Source: an uncultured Blautia sp. (lineage in GTDB: Bacteria > Bacillota > Clostridia > Lachnospirales > Lachnospiraceae). Taken from it: a stretch of DNA of 17,551 nt. This document shows, piece after piece, positions 7,775 to 14,931 of the stretch. The DNA lies in NCBI GenBank assembly GCA_900542045.1, contig UQMI01000067.1:1-17551 (forward strand), read 5' to 3'. The number at the start of each line of letters is the position of its first letter. Position 1 is the first letter of the stretch. Made by a program: the position numbers and the translations under genes. The notes below the pieces were generated by a model that ran no database searches, was not told the origin of the DNA, and saw only the letters and a program-made list of their open reading frames with translations.

Positions 7775-8674
7775 GTGGAAAAGACAGTTTCGTTATTGGG
7801 GTTTGAAATTTCTTATTACGGGATCCTGCTGGCTGTGTCCATATGGGCAGTCGCCTGGTCGGTGGTTTTAAAGGCTAAGAGGTCTGATCAGGATCAGGAC
7901 TTTTATCTGGGCATGCTGCTGGTGTCTCTGGTGACTGCCCTCCTTGGGGCCAGAGCGTATTATGTGCTCTTCTCCTGGGAGTATTACAGCGGGCATCCGG
8001 ATCAGATCTGGAGGATCTGGGAAGGCGGCCTGGGGGTCTGGGGAGCAATCCTGGGCGGCGCGCTGGGCGCGTTCCTGTTCTGCAAATGGAAAAAAGCAGA
8101 TTTTGGCATGGCAGCAGATACCTGCGCGGAGGGCCTGGTCATCGGGCAGATGATCAGTTTCTGGGGCGATTATCTGAACGGGGACAGTTTCCTGTATGAA
8201 TTTCTGTGGTATCTGGGGCTTCTGCTTGTACTGGGCTGGCATAGAAGCCGGGCAAAATTTCACGGAGAATCTTTTGCCGTGTACCTGACAGGATGCGGGG
8301 CCGGACAGGTGTGGATGGAAGCGCTTCACGGAGATGGGCTGCATCTGCCGGGAACAGGGGTCCCGGTGACTCAGGTACTGTCTGCGGCTCTGGTGCTCCT
8401 CTGCGGTGCAGTGATACTGCTCAGGAGAAGAGTGGCCGGCAGGAGAGCGGAACTGGCCAGACACAGAAAAGAAGAAAGGCTTCGCAATGAAATCGAGAGA
8501 GAAGATACTGCTGGAGGAGATACGAATGATGCAGAAGGAGCTGGATGGCAGGATACAGAGCCGGGAGGATCTGAAGGACTGCCAGAAGCTGAGCGAGGAG
8601 CTGGACAGCCGGATCGCGGAATACCAGAGCCTGAAGAACCTGCAGAAGAAAACGGACAGGAAATAAAAGAATAG
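7775..8674 (+). CDS. Divergent, shortened Lgt-family (prolipoprotein diacylglyceryl transferase-like) membrane protein
   Basis: The first 220 residues are a hydrophobic multi-pass domain with clear Lgt landmarks: SYYGILLA (13-20), LLGARAYYVLFSWEYY (57-71), IWEGGLGVWGAILGG (81-95), GQMISFWGDYLNGDSF (124-139) and a C-terminal VWMEALHGDGLHLPG (179-193). Lgt normally adds diacylglycerol to lipoprotein cysteines. Against E. coli Lgt, Y26 and E243 look conserved. H103 appears as W89, R143 as F129, N146 as D132, E151 as D137, G154 as L140 and R239 as Q178. About 40-50 residues normally found between the NxE motif and the LYE helix are missing. So it may not be an active transferase. The start is GTG with GGAAGG upstream. 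The tail after about residue 238 is Gly/Glu/Pro-rich and overlaps a better-looking ORF in another frame (8487-8666), so it may be overprinted filler. Confidence 0.8.
   Translation: MEKTVSLLGFEISYYGILLAVSIWAVAWSVVLKAKRSDQDQDFYLGMLLVSLVTALLGARAYYVLFSWEYYSGHPDQIWRIWEGGLGVWGAILGGALGAFLFCKWKKADFGMAADTCAEGLVIGQMISFWGDYLNGDSFLYEFLWYLGLLLVLGWHRSRAKFHGESFAVYLTGCGAGQVWMEALHGDGLHLPGTGVPVTQVLSAALVLLCGAVILLRRRVAGRRAELARHRKEERLRNEIEREDTAGGDTNDAEGAGWQDTEPGGSEGLPEAERGAGQPDRGIPEPEEPAEENGQEIKE
8487..8666 (+). CDS. Spo0E-family aspartyl-phosphate phosphatase-like small protein, nested in the 3' end of the Lgt-like gene
   Basis: A 59-residue ORF lies in the +1 frame relative to the Lgt-like gene. It starts at ATG 8487, with AAAGG (8475-8479) 7 bases upstream, and ends at TAA 8664-8666. 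The predicted product is two amphipathic helices. The first is ILLEEIRMMQKELDGRI (7-23). The second carries LSEELDSRIAEYQ (35-47), which matches the Spo0E signature, classically Ser-Gln-Glu-Leu-Asp followed by an Ile/Leu and a Tyr. Spo0E proteins dephosphorylate Spo0A-phosphate and so delay sporulation. The codons are mostly CTG, GAG, AAG and CAG, like neighbouring genes, while the overlapping frame gives a low-complexity tail. The inter-helix loop is shorter than in Bacillus members. The function is inferred from the motif alone. Confidence 0.72.
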   Translation: MKSREKILLEEIRMMQKELDGRIQSREDLKDCQKLSEELDSRIAEYQSLKNLQKKTDRK

Positions 8675-8734
8675 TGGGAAATGATCCCCCACTTCTCTCC
8701 ACCATTTATGGAAAAAAATATAAAAACAGAAAAA

Positions 8735-8764
8735 TTTACCGGAAAAAACTGAAATACCGGTAAA
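8735..8764 (+). other. Hairpin upstream of the terminator
   Basis: TTTACCGG (8735-8742) and CCGGTAAA (8757-8764) form an 8-bp stem around a 14-base A-rich loop. No T tract follows. It may protect the 3' end of the ychF/Lgt-like/Spo0E-like transcript, or be part of a compound terminator. Confidence 0.4.
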
Positions 8765-8770
8765 ATCTGG

Positions 8771-8814
8771 AAAGGGCCAGCGGAAAAAAACATCCGTTTG
8801 GCCCTTGTTTTTTT
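8771..8814 (+). terminator. Rho-independent terminator after the ychF transcription unit
   Basis: AAGGGCCA (8772-8779) pairs with TGGCCCTT (8799-8806), and an inner CGG/CCG extends the stem. A run of seven T follows one G. It is a strong intrinsic terminator that separates this unit from the dcw cluster. Its T-rich end also supplies the -35 box proposed for mraZ. Confidence 0.85.
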
Positions 8815-8833
8815 CAGTGGTATGGTATAGAAT
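8805..8833 (+). promoter_or_regulatory. Predicted mraZ (dcw cluster) promoter
   Basis: TTGTTT (8805-8810) and TAGAAT (8828-8833) are 17 bases apart. TATAGA (8826-8831) preceded by TGG is an alternative extended -10. The start site would be near 8840, just before the MraZ-box repeats. The -35 box overlaps the upstream terminator. Prediction by eye. Confidence 0.55.
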
Positions 8834-8842
8834 AAACACATA

Positions 8843-8888
8843 AGTGGTAGAAAGTGGTGAATAGTGGTGTCAAATGGAGGGAGAGTGG
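8843..8888 (+). promoter_or_regulatory. MraZ operator: five direct repeats at 10-bp spacing
   Basis: AGTGGT occurs at 8843, 8853 and 8863, followed by the degenerate boxes AATGGA at 8873 and AGTGGC at 8883, all spaced exactly 10 bp apart, one helical turn. MraZ is known to repress its own operon by binding short direct G-rich repeats at this spacing upstream of mraZ. The array sits immediately after the predicted start site, so bound MraZ would block the promoter. Confidence 0.8.
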
Positions 8889-8904
8889 CAGACCCCTCCC
8901 ATTT
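8872..8904 (+). other. mraZ leader hairpin overlapping the last operator boxes
   Basis: AAATGGAGGG (8872-8881) pairs with CCCT-C-CCATTT (8894-8904), with one bulged C. The fourth repeat lies in the stem and the fifth in the loop. It would form in the mraZ leader RNA. Its role is unknown. Confidence 0.35.
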
Positions 8905-8915
8905 GTAATCGCTGG

Positions 8916-8942
8916 AGATACGCAAGGGGAGAAGTCGTATCT
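8916..8942 (+). other. Second mraZ leader hairpin with an SD-like loop
   Basis: AGATACG (8916-8922) and CGTATCT (8936-8942) form a 7-bp stem, extendable to 9 bp. The loop holds AAGGGGAG, a Shine-Dalgarno-like sequence with no start codon at the right distance. The functional ribosome binding site for mraZ appears to be AAGGTGA (8953-8959). Confidence 0.35.
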
Positions 8943-8964
8943 TCCGAAAGAGAAGGTGACGTTC

Positions 8965-9396
8965 ATGTTCATGGGTGAGTATAATCATACAATTGATGCG
9001 AAGGGGCGACTGATTATTCCATCTAAGTTCCGCGAACAATTAGGGGAAGAGTTCGTGCTGACAAAGGGATTGGACGGTTGTTTATCAATTTATCCTATGG
9101 ACGAATGGGAATCTTTTGAAGAGAAGCTGAAAGCCTTACCACTTACCAATAAAAATGCCAGAACCTTCTCACGATTCTTTGTGGCAGGTGCAACCTGCTG
9201 TGAACTGGACAAACAGGGCAGGATCCTGGTTCCTGGTACGCTAAGGGAGTTTGCGGGCCTGGATAAGGATGTGGTTTTGACGGGGAACCTGAACCGGATC
9301 GAAGTCTGGAGCAAGGAAAAGTGGAGTGAGAATTGTAATTATGACGATATGGACAGTATTGCAGAGGCAATGCAGGATGTCGGAATCGTGATATGA
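8965..9396 (+). CDS. mraZ: MraZ, dcw-cluster transcriptional repressor
   Basis: MraZ is a cytoplasmic DNA-binding protein of the SpoVT/AbrB-like fold that forms ring oligomers and represses the dcw operon starting with its own gene. With ATG at 8965 the protein starts [19 protein letters not shown] and has 143 residues, the standard length. Two copies of the MraZ fold are seen: the first around [13 protein letters not shown] (residues 11-23), the second around [17 protein letters not shown] (about 78-94). The open frame runs upstream to GTG 8854, but that start would put codons through the operator and hairpins and lacks a ribosome binding site. AAGGTGA (8953-8959) supports 8965; ATG 8971 is a weaker alternative. 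The operator array lies just upstream. rsmH follows after 37 bases. Confidence 0.96.
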   Translation: MFMGEYNHTIDAKGRLIIPSKFREQLGEEFVLTKGLDGCLSIYPMDEWESFEEKLKALPLTNKNARTFSRFFVAGATCCELDKQGRILVPGTLREFAGLDKDVVLTGNLNRIEVWSKEKWSENCNYDDMDSIAEAMQDVGIVI

Positions 9397-9433
9397 CATT
9401 ACACTCAGGTTGCTGGTCCAACAGGAGAATACT

Positions 9434-10438
9434 ATGGAGTTTAAACACACATCTGTATTGCTTGAAGAAACCTTGGACGGTCTTAGGGTGAGGCCGGACG
9501 GTATCTACGTGGATGGCACTTTAGGAGGCGCAGGTCATGCCGTTGAGGTATGTAAGAAACTTTCTGCCAAGGGGAGATTTATAGGAATAGATCAAGACCA
9601 AGATGCAATAATTGCTGCGAGTGAACGATTAAAGGCGTACAGAGAACGTACCACAATCATTCGCAGCAATTATTGTTACATGGTGGAAGAACTGCACAGG
9701 ATCGGAATCACAAAAGTGGACGGAATCCTGCTGGACCTGGGCGTATCCTCTTATCAGCTGGATCAGGCTGAGCGGGGATTTTCCTATCGGGAGGATGCTC
9801 CTCTGGACATGCGGATGGACCAGAGACAGGAGCGTACAGCGTGGAATATCGTCAATGAATACGAGGAATCAGAACTATACCGTGTCATTCGTGACTATGG
9901 AGAAGATAAATTTGCAAAGAACATTGCCAAACATATTGTGGCAGCGAGAAAGGAAAAGCCTGTTGAAACCACGGGAGAACTGGCAGAGCTGATCAAGCAG
10001 GCCATTCCCATGAAAATGCGGGCTGTGGGCGGACATCCGGCAAAAAGAACGTTTCAGGCCATTCGAATTGAACTGAATCGGGAACTGGAGGTGCTTTCGG
10101 AGTCTCTGGACGGGATGATCGATCTGTTAGATGACGGCGGAAGGCTGTGTATCATAACTTTTCATTCCCTGGAGGACCGTATCGTCAAATCCAGCTTTCG
10201 CAGAAATGAGAATCCCTGTGTGTGTCCCAGCAATTTTCCGGTATGTGTTTGTGGGAAAAAGTCCAAGGGAAAAGTAATTACGAGAAAACCTATTCTTCCG
10301 TCTGAGGAGGAACGGGAGGCGAATCCGCGCTCAAAAAGCGCAAAACTGAGAATCTTTGAACGCAGAACAGGATTTTCTAAGGAGACGAATCAGTATGGCG
10401 AATGCAGGGAGAACCAGAAACAGAAGATCGGCAAATAA
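9434..10438 (+). CDS. rsmH: RsmH (MraW), 16S rRNA cytosine-1402 N4-methyltransferase
   Basis: RsmH methylates N4 of C1402 in the 16S rRNA decoding centre using SAM. With ATG 9434 the protein starts [12 protein letters not shown], typical of the family, and AGGAG (9423-9427) lies 6 bases upstream. TTG 9410 is an unneeded extension. The motifs seen are HTSVLLEE, the SAM-binding [11 protein letters not shown], the GIDQDQDA acidic end of strand 2, [37 protein letters not shown] and the [12 protein letters not shown] segment. The C-terminal [15 protein letters not shown] is where relatives usually stop. Here 20 further residues follow, overlapping the ftsL-like gene by 44 bases, so the total is 334 residues rather than about 310. 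It is the second gene of the dcw cluster. Confidence 0.97.
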   Translation: MEFKHTSVLLEETLDGLRVRPDGIYVDGTLGGAGHAVEVCKKLSAKGRFIGIDQDQDAIIAASERLKAYRERTTIIRSNYCYMVEELHRIGITKVDGILLDLGVSSYQLDQAERGFSYREDAPLDMRMDQRQERTAWNIVNEYEESELYRVIRDYGEDKFAKNIAKHIVAARKEKPVETTGELAELIKQAIPMKMRAVGGHPAKRTFQAIRIELNRELEVLSESLDGMIDLLDDGGRLCIITFHSLEDRIVKSSFRRNENPCVCPSNFPVCVCGKKSKGKVITRKPILPSEEEREANPRSKSAKLRIFERRTGFSKETNQYGECRENQKQKIGK

Positions 10439-10904
10439 CCGGGCTGGCGTCTATGTGGACGGCAATACCGTACGCCGTGTCCAGGCTTTGCCCAAAGGCA
10501 GGCCGGAGAGAAAGGCAAAAGTCCGGCCGGCCAGAAGAAAAGTGAGCCGGAAGACACAGCAGAACCGGGCTAAGGCCCAGGGAATGAACATGGGATTTGT
10601 GATCTTTCTGACTTTGATCTGCGGAGCAATTCTTTTCACCGGTGTACGGTTCCTGCAGATGAAATCAGAAATTACTGCTAAAGCAAAGGTAGTCACAAAT
10701 CTGGAAACAGAGCTGAGCGAACTGAAGGCAGACAACGATGCCTACTACAGCCAGGTGACAGCGTCCGTGAATCTGGATGCCATCAAGAAAAAAGCCATTA
10801 CAGAACTTGGAATGAAATATCCTTCAGAGGAACAGATCGAGTATTATGAGACACAGAGAAGCAGTTATGTAAGGCAGTATCAGGATGTACCGGATGCTGA
10901 ATAG
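10395..10904 (+). CDS. ftsL: FtsL-like cell division protein
   Basis: A small bitopic membrane protein of 169 residues. A long, strongly basic N-terminal cytoplasmic segment (residues 1-63, rich in Arg and Lys) precedes one membrane helix (about 65-87). After it comes a predicted heptad-like coiled coil (about 88-117) and an outside tail. This is the FtsL/DivIC architecture. FtsL recruits and helps activate FtsW and the division PBP at the septum. Sequence conservation in this family is poor, so topology and position between rsmH and a class B PBP, exactly where ftsL sits in Bacillus, carry the call. The start is ATG 10395, with AAGGAG ten bases upstream; the open frame continues further upstream within rsmH. 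The next gene starts 8 bases after the stop. Confidence 0.8.
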   Translation: MANAGRTRNRRSANNRAGVYVDGNTVRRVQALPKGRPERKAKVRPARRKVSRKTQQNRAKAQGMNMGFVIFLTLICGAILFTGVRFLQMKSEITAKAKVVTNLETELSELKADNDAYYSQVTASVNLDAIKKKAITELGMKYPSEEQIEYYETQRSSYVRQYQDVPDAE

Positions 10905-10912
10905 GTGGTAAT

Positions 10913-13081
10913 TTGAGTACAGATAGAAGAAAGAGAAAACCTGACAGAAAACTGAATATGCAGATGCGCAGAAAGCTGGTAGGACTGTTTGTTGCAGTCA
11001 TACTGGCTTTAGTCGGTTTGACCCTGCGTATTACCTATATCAATGCGACCCAGGGTGAGAAATACCAGAAACAGGTATTGAGCCAGACACAGCAGCAGTA
11101 TACCAGCAAGACGCTGCCCTACAAGCGGGGAGATATCTACGACAAAAACGGGAATATCCTGGCTGTGAGCAATAAGGTCTATAATGTGATCCTGGACTGT
11201 AACGCAGTGAATTCCAATGAAGATTATGTGGAGCCAACCATTGCCGCTCTGGAGAGTATTCTGGGGATTGACGGCGATACGGTACGGGAACTTCTCACAT
11301 CGGAGGAGACCAGTGACAGCCAGTATCAGATACTGGCCAAGGAGATTTCCATTGATGAAAGAAAGGCTTTCGAAGAATATCAGGAGATCCCGGAGGATCA
11401 GGAACTGACAGAGGAAGAAAAGGCTGCCAGAGAAAATGTCACAGGCGTATGGTTTGAAGAGACCTATGTCCGTTCTTATCCTTTTAACAGCCTGGCCTGT
11501 GATACCATCGGCTTTACTTATGACGGAACTTCTGCGGACTGGGGGCTGGAAGGGTATTACAGCAGCACTCTGAATGGGGTGGATGGCCGTCAGTATGGAT
11601 ATTTCAATGAAGATTACGATGTGGAGCAGGATATCATCGAGCCCACAGACGGTCAGAATATTACCACCACACTGGATGTGGGCGCCCAGCAGATCGTAGA
11701 AAAATACGTGGATCTGTTTAATAAGAAGATGGGTGCCAAGAATGTGGCGGTCATTGTAGAGAATCCCAATACGGGGGAGATCATCGCCATGGACGGCGGA
11801 AGCCGTTATGATCTCAATGATCCCAGAGATCTGAGCAGCGTATACAGCGAGGCAGAGATCGAGGCCATGAATGATGAGCAGACTCTGGAAGCTCTGTATG
11901 AGATGTGGCGGAATTACTGTGTAACCGATGCCTATGAGCCGGGAAGTGTGGCAAAGCCCATGGTAATGGCGGCGGCTCTGGAAAAAGGAGCCATATCCGA
12001 GGACGATACCTTTGTATGCGACGGATATGAGATCTTCGGAGCAGACGAGACCAGGATTAACTGCGCCAATACGTCCGGACACGGGACACAGACTCTGGAA
12101 GAAGTGATTGCCAATTCCTGCAATGATGCCATGATGCAGATTGGCGCCAAAATGGGAATTGACAAGTTCCTGAAATCCCAGACACTGTTTAATTTTGGAA
12201 CCAGGACGGGTATTGACCTGCCGGGCGAGGGAACCGGCATCATTCACGATGAGAACTCCATGGGTGTGGTGGAGCTGGCATGTTCAGCTTTTGGACAGGG
12301 CTACACCTGTACAATGATCCAGGAGATCAATGCCATCTGTTCCGTTATCAACGGCGGCTATTATTATCAGCCCTATCTGGTCAGCAAGATCCAGGACAGC
12401 AGCGGCAGTGTGGTAAAGAACATTACCCCTACTCTTCTGAAACAGACCATATCTGAAAATATATCTGCGGATATCCGCTCTTACATGCAGGCCAGTGTGG
12501 AATACGGTACCAGCCAGAAGGCAAAAGTGCAGGGCTACAGCATGGGCGGAAAGACAGCAACAGCTGAGAAGCAGCCTCGCGGCAATGGAAAGTACCTGGT
12601 GGGATTTATTGGATTTGCTCCGGTGGATGACCCGCAGGTCTGCATTTACGTGGTTGTGGATGAGCCAAATGCAGAACGCCAGGACGACAGCTCCTATGCA
12701 CAGTACATTGCCCAGGGGATTCTTTATGAACTGCTTCCTTATTTGAATATCCAGCCCGATGAGGCCACAGACGGCTATGTTCCGGAAACAGTCCTCTGGG
12801 AAGGATTTACTTCTGAGACCACAGAGGAAGAAGAGGAACAGGAGGAAGAACTGGACGGCGTAAGCGATACCTGGGGAGAGGATGACAGCGAAGACGGCGC
12901 TGATGAGTCCGCAGACGAAAGTTTCAGCCTGGAAACCCCGGAGGACGAGATCGTACAGGACAACATCTCCAATACCAGTGTGCCGAATCCGCCGGAAGAT
13001 GATACCAGTTCAGAGGACTGGATGGGCAATGACCAGGACAGCGAAGGAATTACAAACGAAGACGCCGGACTGGAAAATTAA
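10913..13081 (+). CDS. Class B penicillin-binding protein (PBP2B/FtsI/SpoVD-type), first of two
   Basis: This is a membrane-anchored D,D-transpeptidase that crosslinks peptidoglycan, probably at the septum with FtsW and FtsL. The start is TTG with AGGTGG (10903-10908) just upstream. A membrane helix (about 22-40) is followed by the PBP dimerisation domain with RGDIYDKNGNILA (72-84). In the transpeptidase domain the catalytic SVAK is at 345-348 and SCN at 402-404. The third motif is KTA (547-549), not the usual KTG. Cysteines C384 and C403 are 19 residues apart. No PASTA domain follows. Instead the chain ends in about 90 acidic residues, and residues 590-722 contain no Lys or Arg at all. By position it corresponds to pbpB of Bacillus, but the sequence also fits SpoVD. 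The length is 722 residues. Confidence 0.93.
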   Translation: MSTDRRKRKPDRKLNMQMRRKLVGLFVAVILALVGLTLRITYINATQGEKYQKQVLSQTQQQYTSKTLPYKRGDIYDKNGNILAVSNKVYNVILDCNAVNSNEDYVEPTIAALESILGIDGDTVRELLTSEETSDSQYQILAKEISIDERKAFEEYQEIPEDQELTEEEKAARENVTGVWFEETYVRSYPFNSLACDTIGFTYDGTSADWGLEGYYSSTLNGVDGRQYGYFNEDYDVEQDIIEPTDGQNITTTLDVGAQQIVEKYVDLFNKKMGAKNVAVIVENPNTGEIIAMDGGSRYDLNDPRDLSSVYSEAEIEAMNDEQTLEALYEMWRNYCVTDAYEPGSVAKPMVMAAALEKGAISEDDTFVCDGYEIFGADETRINCANTSGHGTQTLEEVIANSCNDAMMQIGAKMGIDKFLKSQTLFNFGTRTGIDLPGEGTGIIHDENSMGVVELACSAFGQGYTCTMIQEINAICSVINGGYYYQPYLVSKIQDSSGSVVKNITPTLLKQTISENISADIRSYMQASVEYGTSQKAKVQGYSMGGKTATAEKQPRGNGKYLVGFIGFAPVDDPQVCIYVVVDEPNAERQDDSSYAQYIAQGILYELLPYLNIQPDEATDGYVPETVLWEGFTSETTEEEEEQEEELDGVSDTWGEDDSEDGADESADESFSLETPEDEIVQDNISNTSVPNPPEDDTSSEDWMGNDQDSEGITNEDAGLEN

Positions 13082-13102
13082 GAAACACAGAGACTGAATA
13101 AA

Positions 13103-13151
13103 CCCACAGAAGATACCATAAATTATAAGGAGACTTCTGTGGGGTTTTTTT
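13103..13151 (+). terminator. Terminator-like hairpin abutting the second PBP start codon
   Basis: CCCACAGAAG (13103-13112) pairs perfectly with CTTCTGTGGG (13134-13143) around a 21-base loop, and seven T follow (13145-13151). The ATG of the next gene begins at the very next base. The only good ribosome binding site, AAGGAG (13127-13132), is inside the loop, 19 bases from that ATG. It looks like an intrinsic terminator or attenuator that also controls translation of the second PBP. Confidence 0.7.
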
Positions 13152-14918
13152 ATGAAAAAGAATAAAACTTTTCATAAGAGAAAAGTGCTGGTGGTATTTG
13201 CCTGCTGTGTCTGTCTGATGCTGGGGCTGATCGGACGGCTGGTATATCTTATGGTATTTCGCGCCGGATATTATGCAGAGAAAGCGCAGGAACTCCATGA
13301 GAGAGAGAGGGAGATCAAGGCGGCCAGAGGAAGGATCATTGACGCCCGGGGGAATGTGCTGGCGGATAACCGTACAGTCTGTACGATTTCTGTGATCCAC
13401 AGCCAGATACAGGATCCGGAAGCTGTGATCTCCATGCTGTCCCGGGAACTGGAGATGGAAGAAGAGGCAGTGCGGAAGCGGGTGGAGAAGGTTTCCTCCA
13501 TTGAGCGGATCAAGGCTAATGTGGACAAAGAAGTGGGAGATCGGATCAGGGATCAGGAAATGCCGGGTGTGAAGGTGGATGAGGATTATAAACGTTATTA
13601 CCCATACGGAAGTCTGGCATCCAAGGTGCTGGGCTTTACCGGAGGCGACAATCAGGGGATTGTGGGACTTGAGGTAGTCTATGAAGAGTATCTTCAGGGA
13701 ATTTCGGGAAAGATTCTTACCACAACGGATGCCCGGGGTGTGGAAATTGACGAGATTGGAGAGAGCCGCGTTGATCCGGTGGAAGGGTATGATCTTCGTG
13801 TCAGTCTGGACAGCAATATCCAGAAGTTTGCCGAACAGGCAGCGGCTAAGGTGATGGAGGAAAAGGAGGCGGAGCGGGTTTCCATACTGATGCTGGATCC
13901 CCGGGACGGAGAAATCCTGGCTATGGTCAATGTGCCGGAATTTGATCTGAACGATCCCTTCACACTGCCGGAGAATGTGGATACTTCCAATATGACGGAA
14001 CAGGAGCAGCAGGATGCCCTGAACCAGATGTGGAGAAATCCCTGCCTGAACGATACCTATGAACCGGGATCCACGTTTAAGATCATCACCATGTCTGCGG
14101 GACTGGAAGAAGGGGTGGTGAGTCTGGAGGATACGTTTACCTGTCCGGGATTCCGTGTGGTGGAGGACCGGCGGATCCACTGCCATAAGAGGCAGGGACA
14201 TGGGGCGGAGACGTTTCTGGAAGCAGCGGAAAATTCCTGCAATCCCGTGTTTATTGATGTGGGGCTTCGTCTGGGTGTGGATAATTACTATAAATATTTT
14301 CAGCAATTCGGGCTTCTGGAGCTGACAGGGATCGATCTGCCGGGGGAAGCAGGGACCATCATGCATGAAAAGAAAAACATCGGACAGGTGGAACTGGCTA
14401 CCATTTCCTTTGGGCAGTCTTTTCAGATCACACCGATCCAGCTGGCAACGACGGTGAGTTCGCTGATCAATGGAGGAACCCGTGTGACGCCTCATTTGGG
14501 CGTGGCGGTACAGACAAGAGACGGCAGTTATGTGAAAAAGCTGAAATATGACACCGAAGAAGGGATCGTTTCTCCGCAGACATCGGAAACCGTGCGGTAC
14601 ATACTGGAGAAGGTAGTGTCCGAAGGTTCCGGCAATAAAGGGGCAGTGGAGGGGTATACTATTGGCGGAAAAACAGCTACGTCCCAGACCCTGCCCAGAA
14701 GCGCCAACCGGTATATTTCCTCATTTCTGGGATTTGCACCTGCGGAAGATCCCAAGGTCCTGTGTCTCTGCATTATCCACGATCCCCAGGGGATTTATTA
14801 TGGAGGAACCATTGCGGCGCCGGTGGTGCAGAGTATTTTTGAAAATGTACTGCCCTATCTGGGAATAGAGAAGACAGCGGCGGTGACAGAAGGAGCGGAA
14901 GAGGGGACAGGAGAATAA
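13152..14918 (+). CDS. Class B penicillin-binding protein (SpoVD/FtsI-type), second of two
   Basis: This is a membrane D,D-transpeptidase of 588 residues. A membrane helix lies at about 11-35, then the dimerisation domain with RGRIIDARGNVLADN (59-73), and the transpeptidase domain with catalytic STFK (307-310), SCN (362-364) and KTA (507-509) in place of KTG. C344 and C363 are 19 residues apart, as in the first PBP. There is no PASTA domain, unlike Bacillus SpoVD, and the C-terminal tail after about 573 is short. Its position after a pbpB-like gene is that of spoVD, which builds spore cortex; a vegetative role cannot be excluded. The ATG follows directly on a terminator-like T run, and the nearest ribosome binding site is 19 bases away. 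CTG 13137 is a possible but unlikely alternative start. Confidence 0.92.
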   Translation: MKKNKTFHKRKVLVVFACCVCLMLGLIGRLVYLMVFRAGYYAEKAQELHEREREIKAARGRIIDARGNVLADNRTVCTISVIHSQIQDPEAVISMLSRELEMEEEAVRKRVEKVSSIERIKANVDKEVGDRIRDQEMPGVKVDEDYKRYYPYGSLASKVLGFTGGDNQGIVGLEVVYEEYLQGISGKILTTTDARGVEIDEIGESRVDPVEGYDLRVSLDSNIQKFAEQAAAKVMEEKEAERVSILMLDPRDGEILAMVNVPEFDLNDPFTLPENVDTSNMTEQEQQDALNQMWRNPCLNDTYEPGSTFKIITMSAGLEEGVVSLEDTFTCPGFRVVEDRRIHCHKRQGHGAETFLEAAENSCNPVFIDVGLRLGVDNYYKYFQQFGLLELTGIDLPGEAGTIMHEKKNIGQVELATISFGQSFQITPIQLATTVSSLINGGTRVTPHLGVAVQTRDGSYVKKLKYDTEEGIVSPQTSETVRYILEKVVSEGSGNKGAVEGYTIGGKTATSQTLPRSANRYISSFLGFAPAEDPKVLCLCIIHDPQGIYYGGTIAAPVVQSIFENVLPYLGIEKTAAVTEGAEEGTGE

Positions 14919-14931
14919 AGGCAGGAAGTGG

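Noticed and set aside
8675..8697. GTGGG / CCCAC inverted repeat just after the Lgt-like stop codon, as a terminator
   Set aside because: The stem is only five pairs and the following bases TTCTCT are not a T run. The real terminator is at 8771-8814.
8854..8964. N-terminal extension of MraZ to GTG 8854
   Set aside because: The extension would translate the operator repeats and leader hairpins, and has no ribosome binding site. ATG 8965 gives the family's standard MFMGEYNHT start.
13137..13151. CTG start for the second PBP close to the AAGGAG in the hairpin loop
   Set aside because: CTG starts are very rare, the spacing is only four bases, and the five added residues would be coded by the terminator stem and T tract. 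Noted only as an alternative.
13050..14495. 481-codon open frame on the minus strand across the second PBP
   Set aside because: It is exactly antisense to a gene with complete PBP motifs, shows no recognisable domain, and reflects codon bias leaving few antisense stops. The same holds for the long minus-strand frames at 16046-17356 and 11009-12247.
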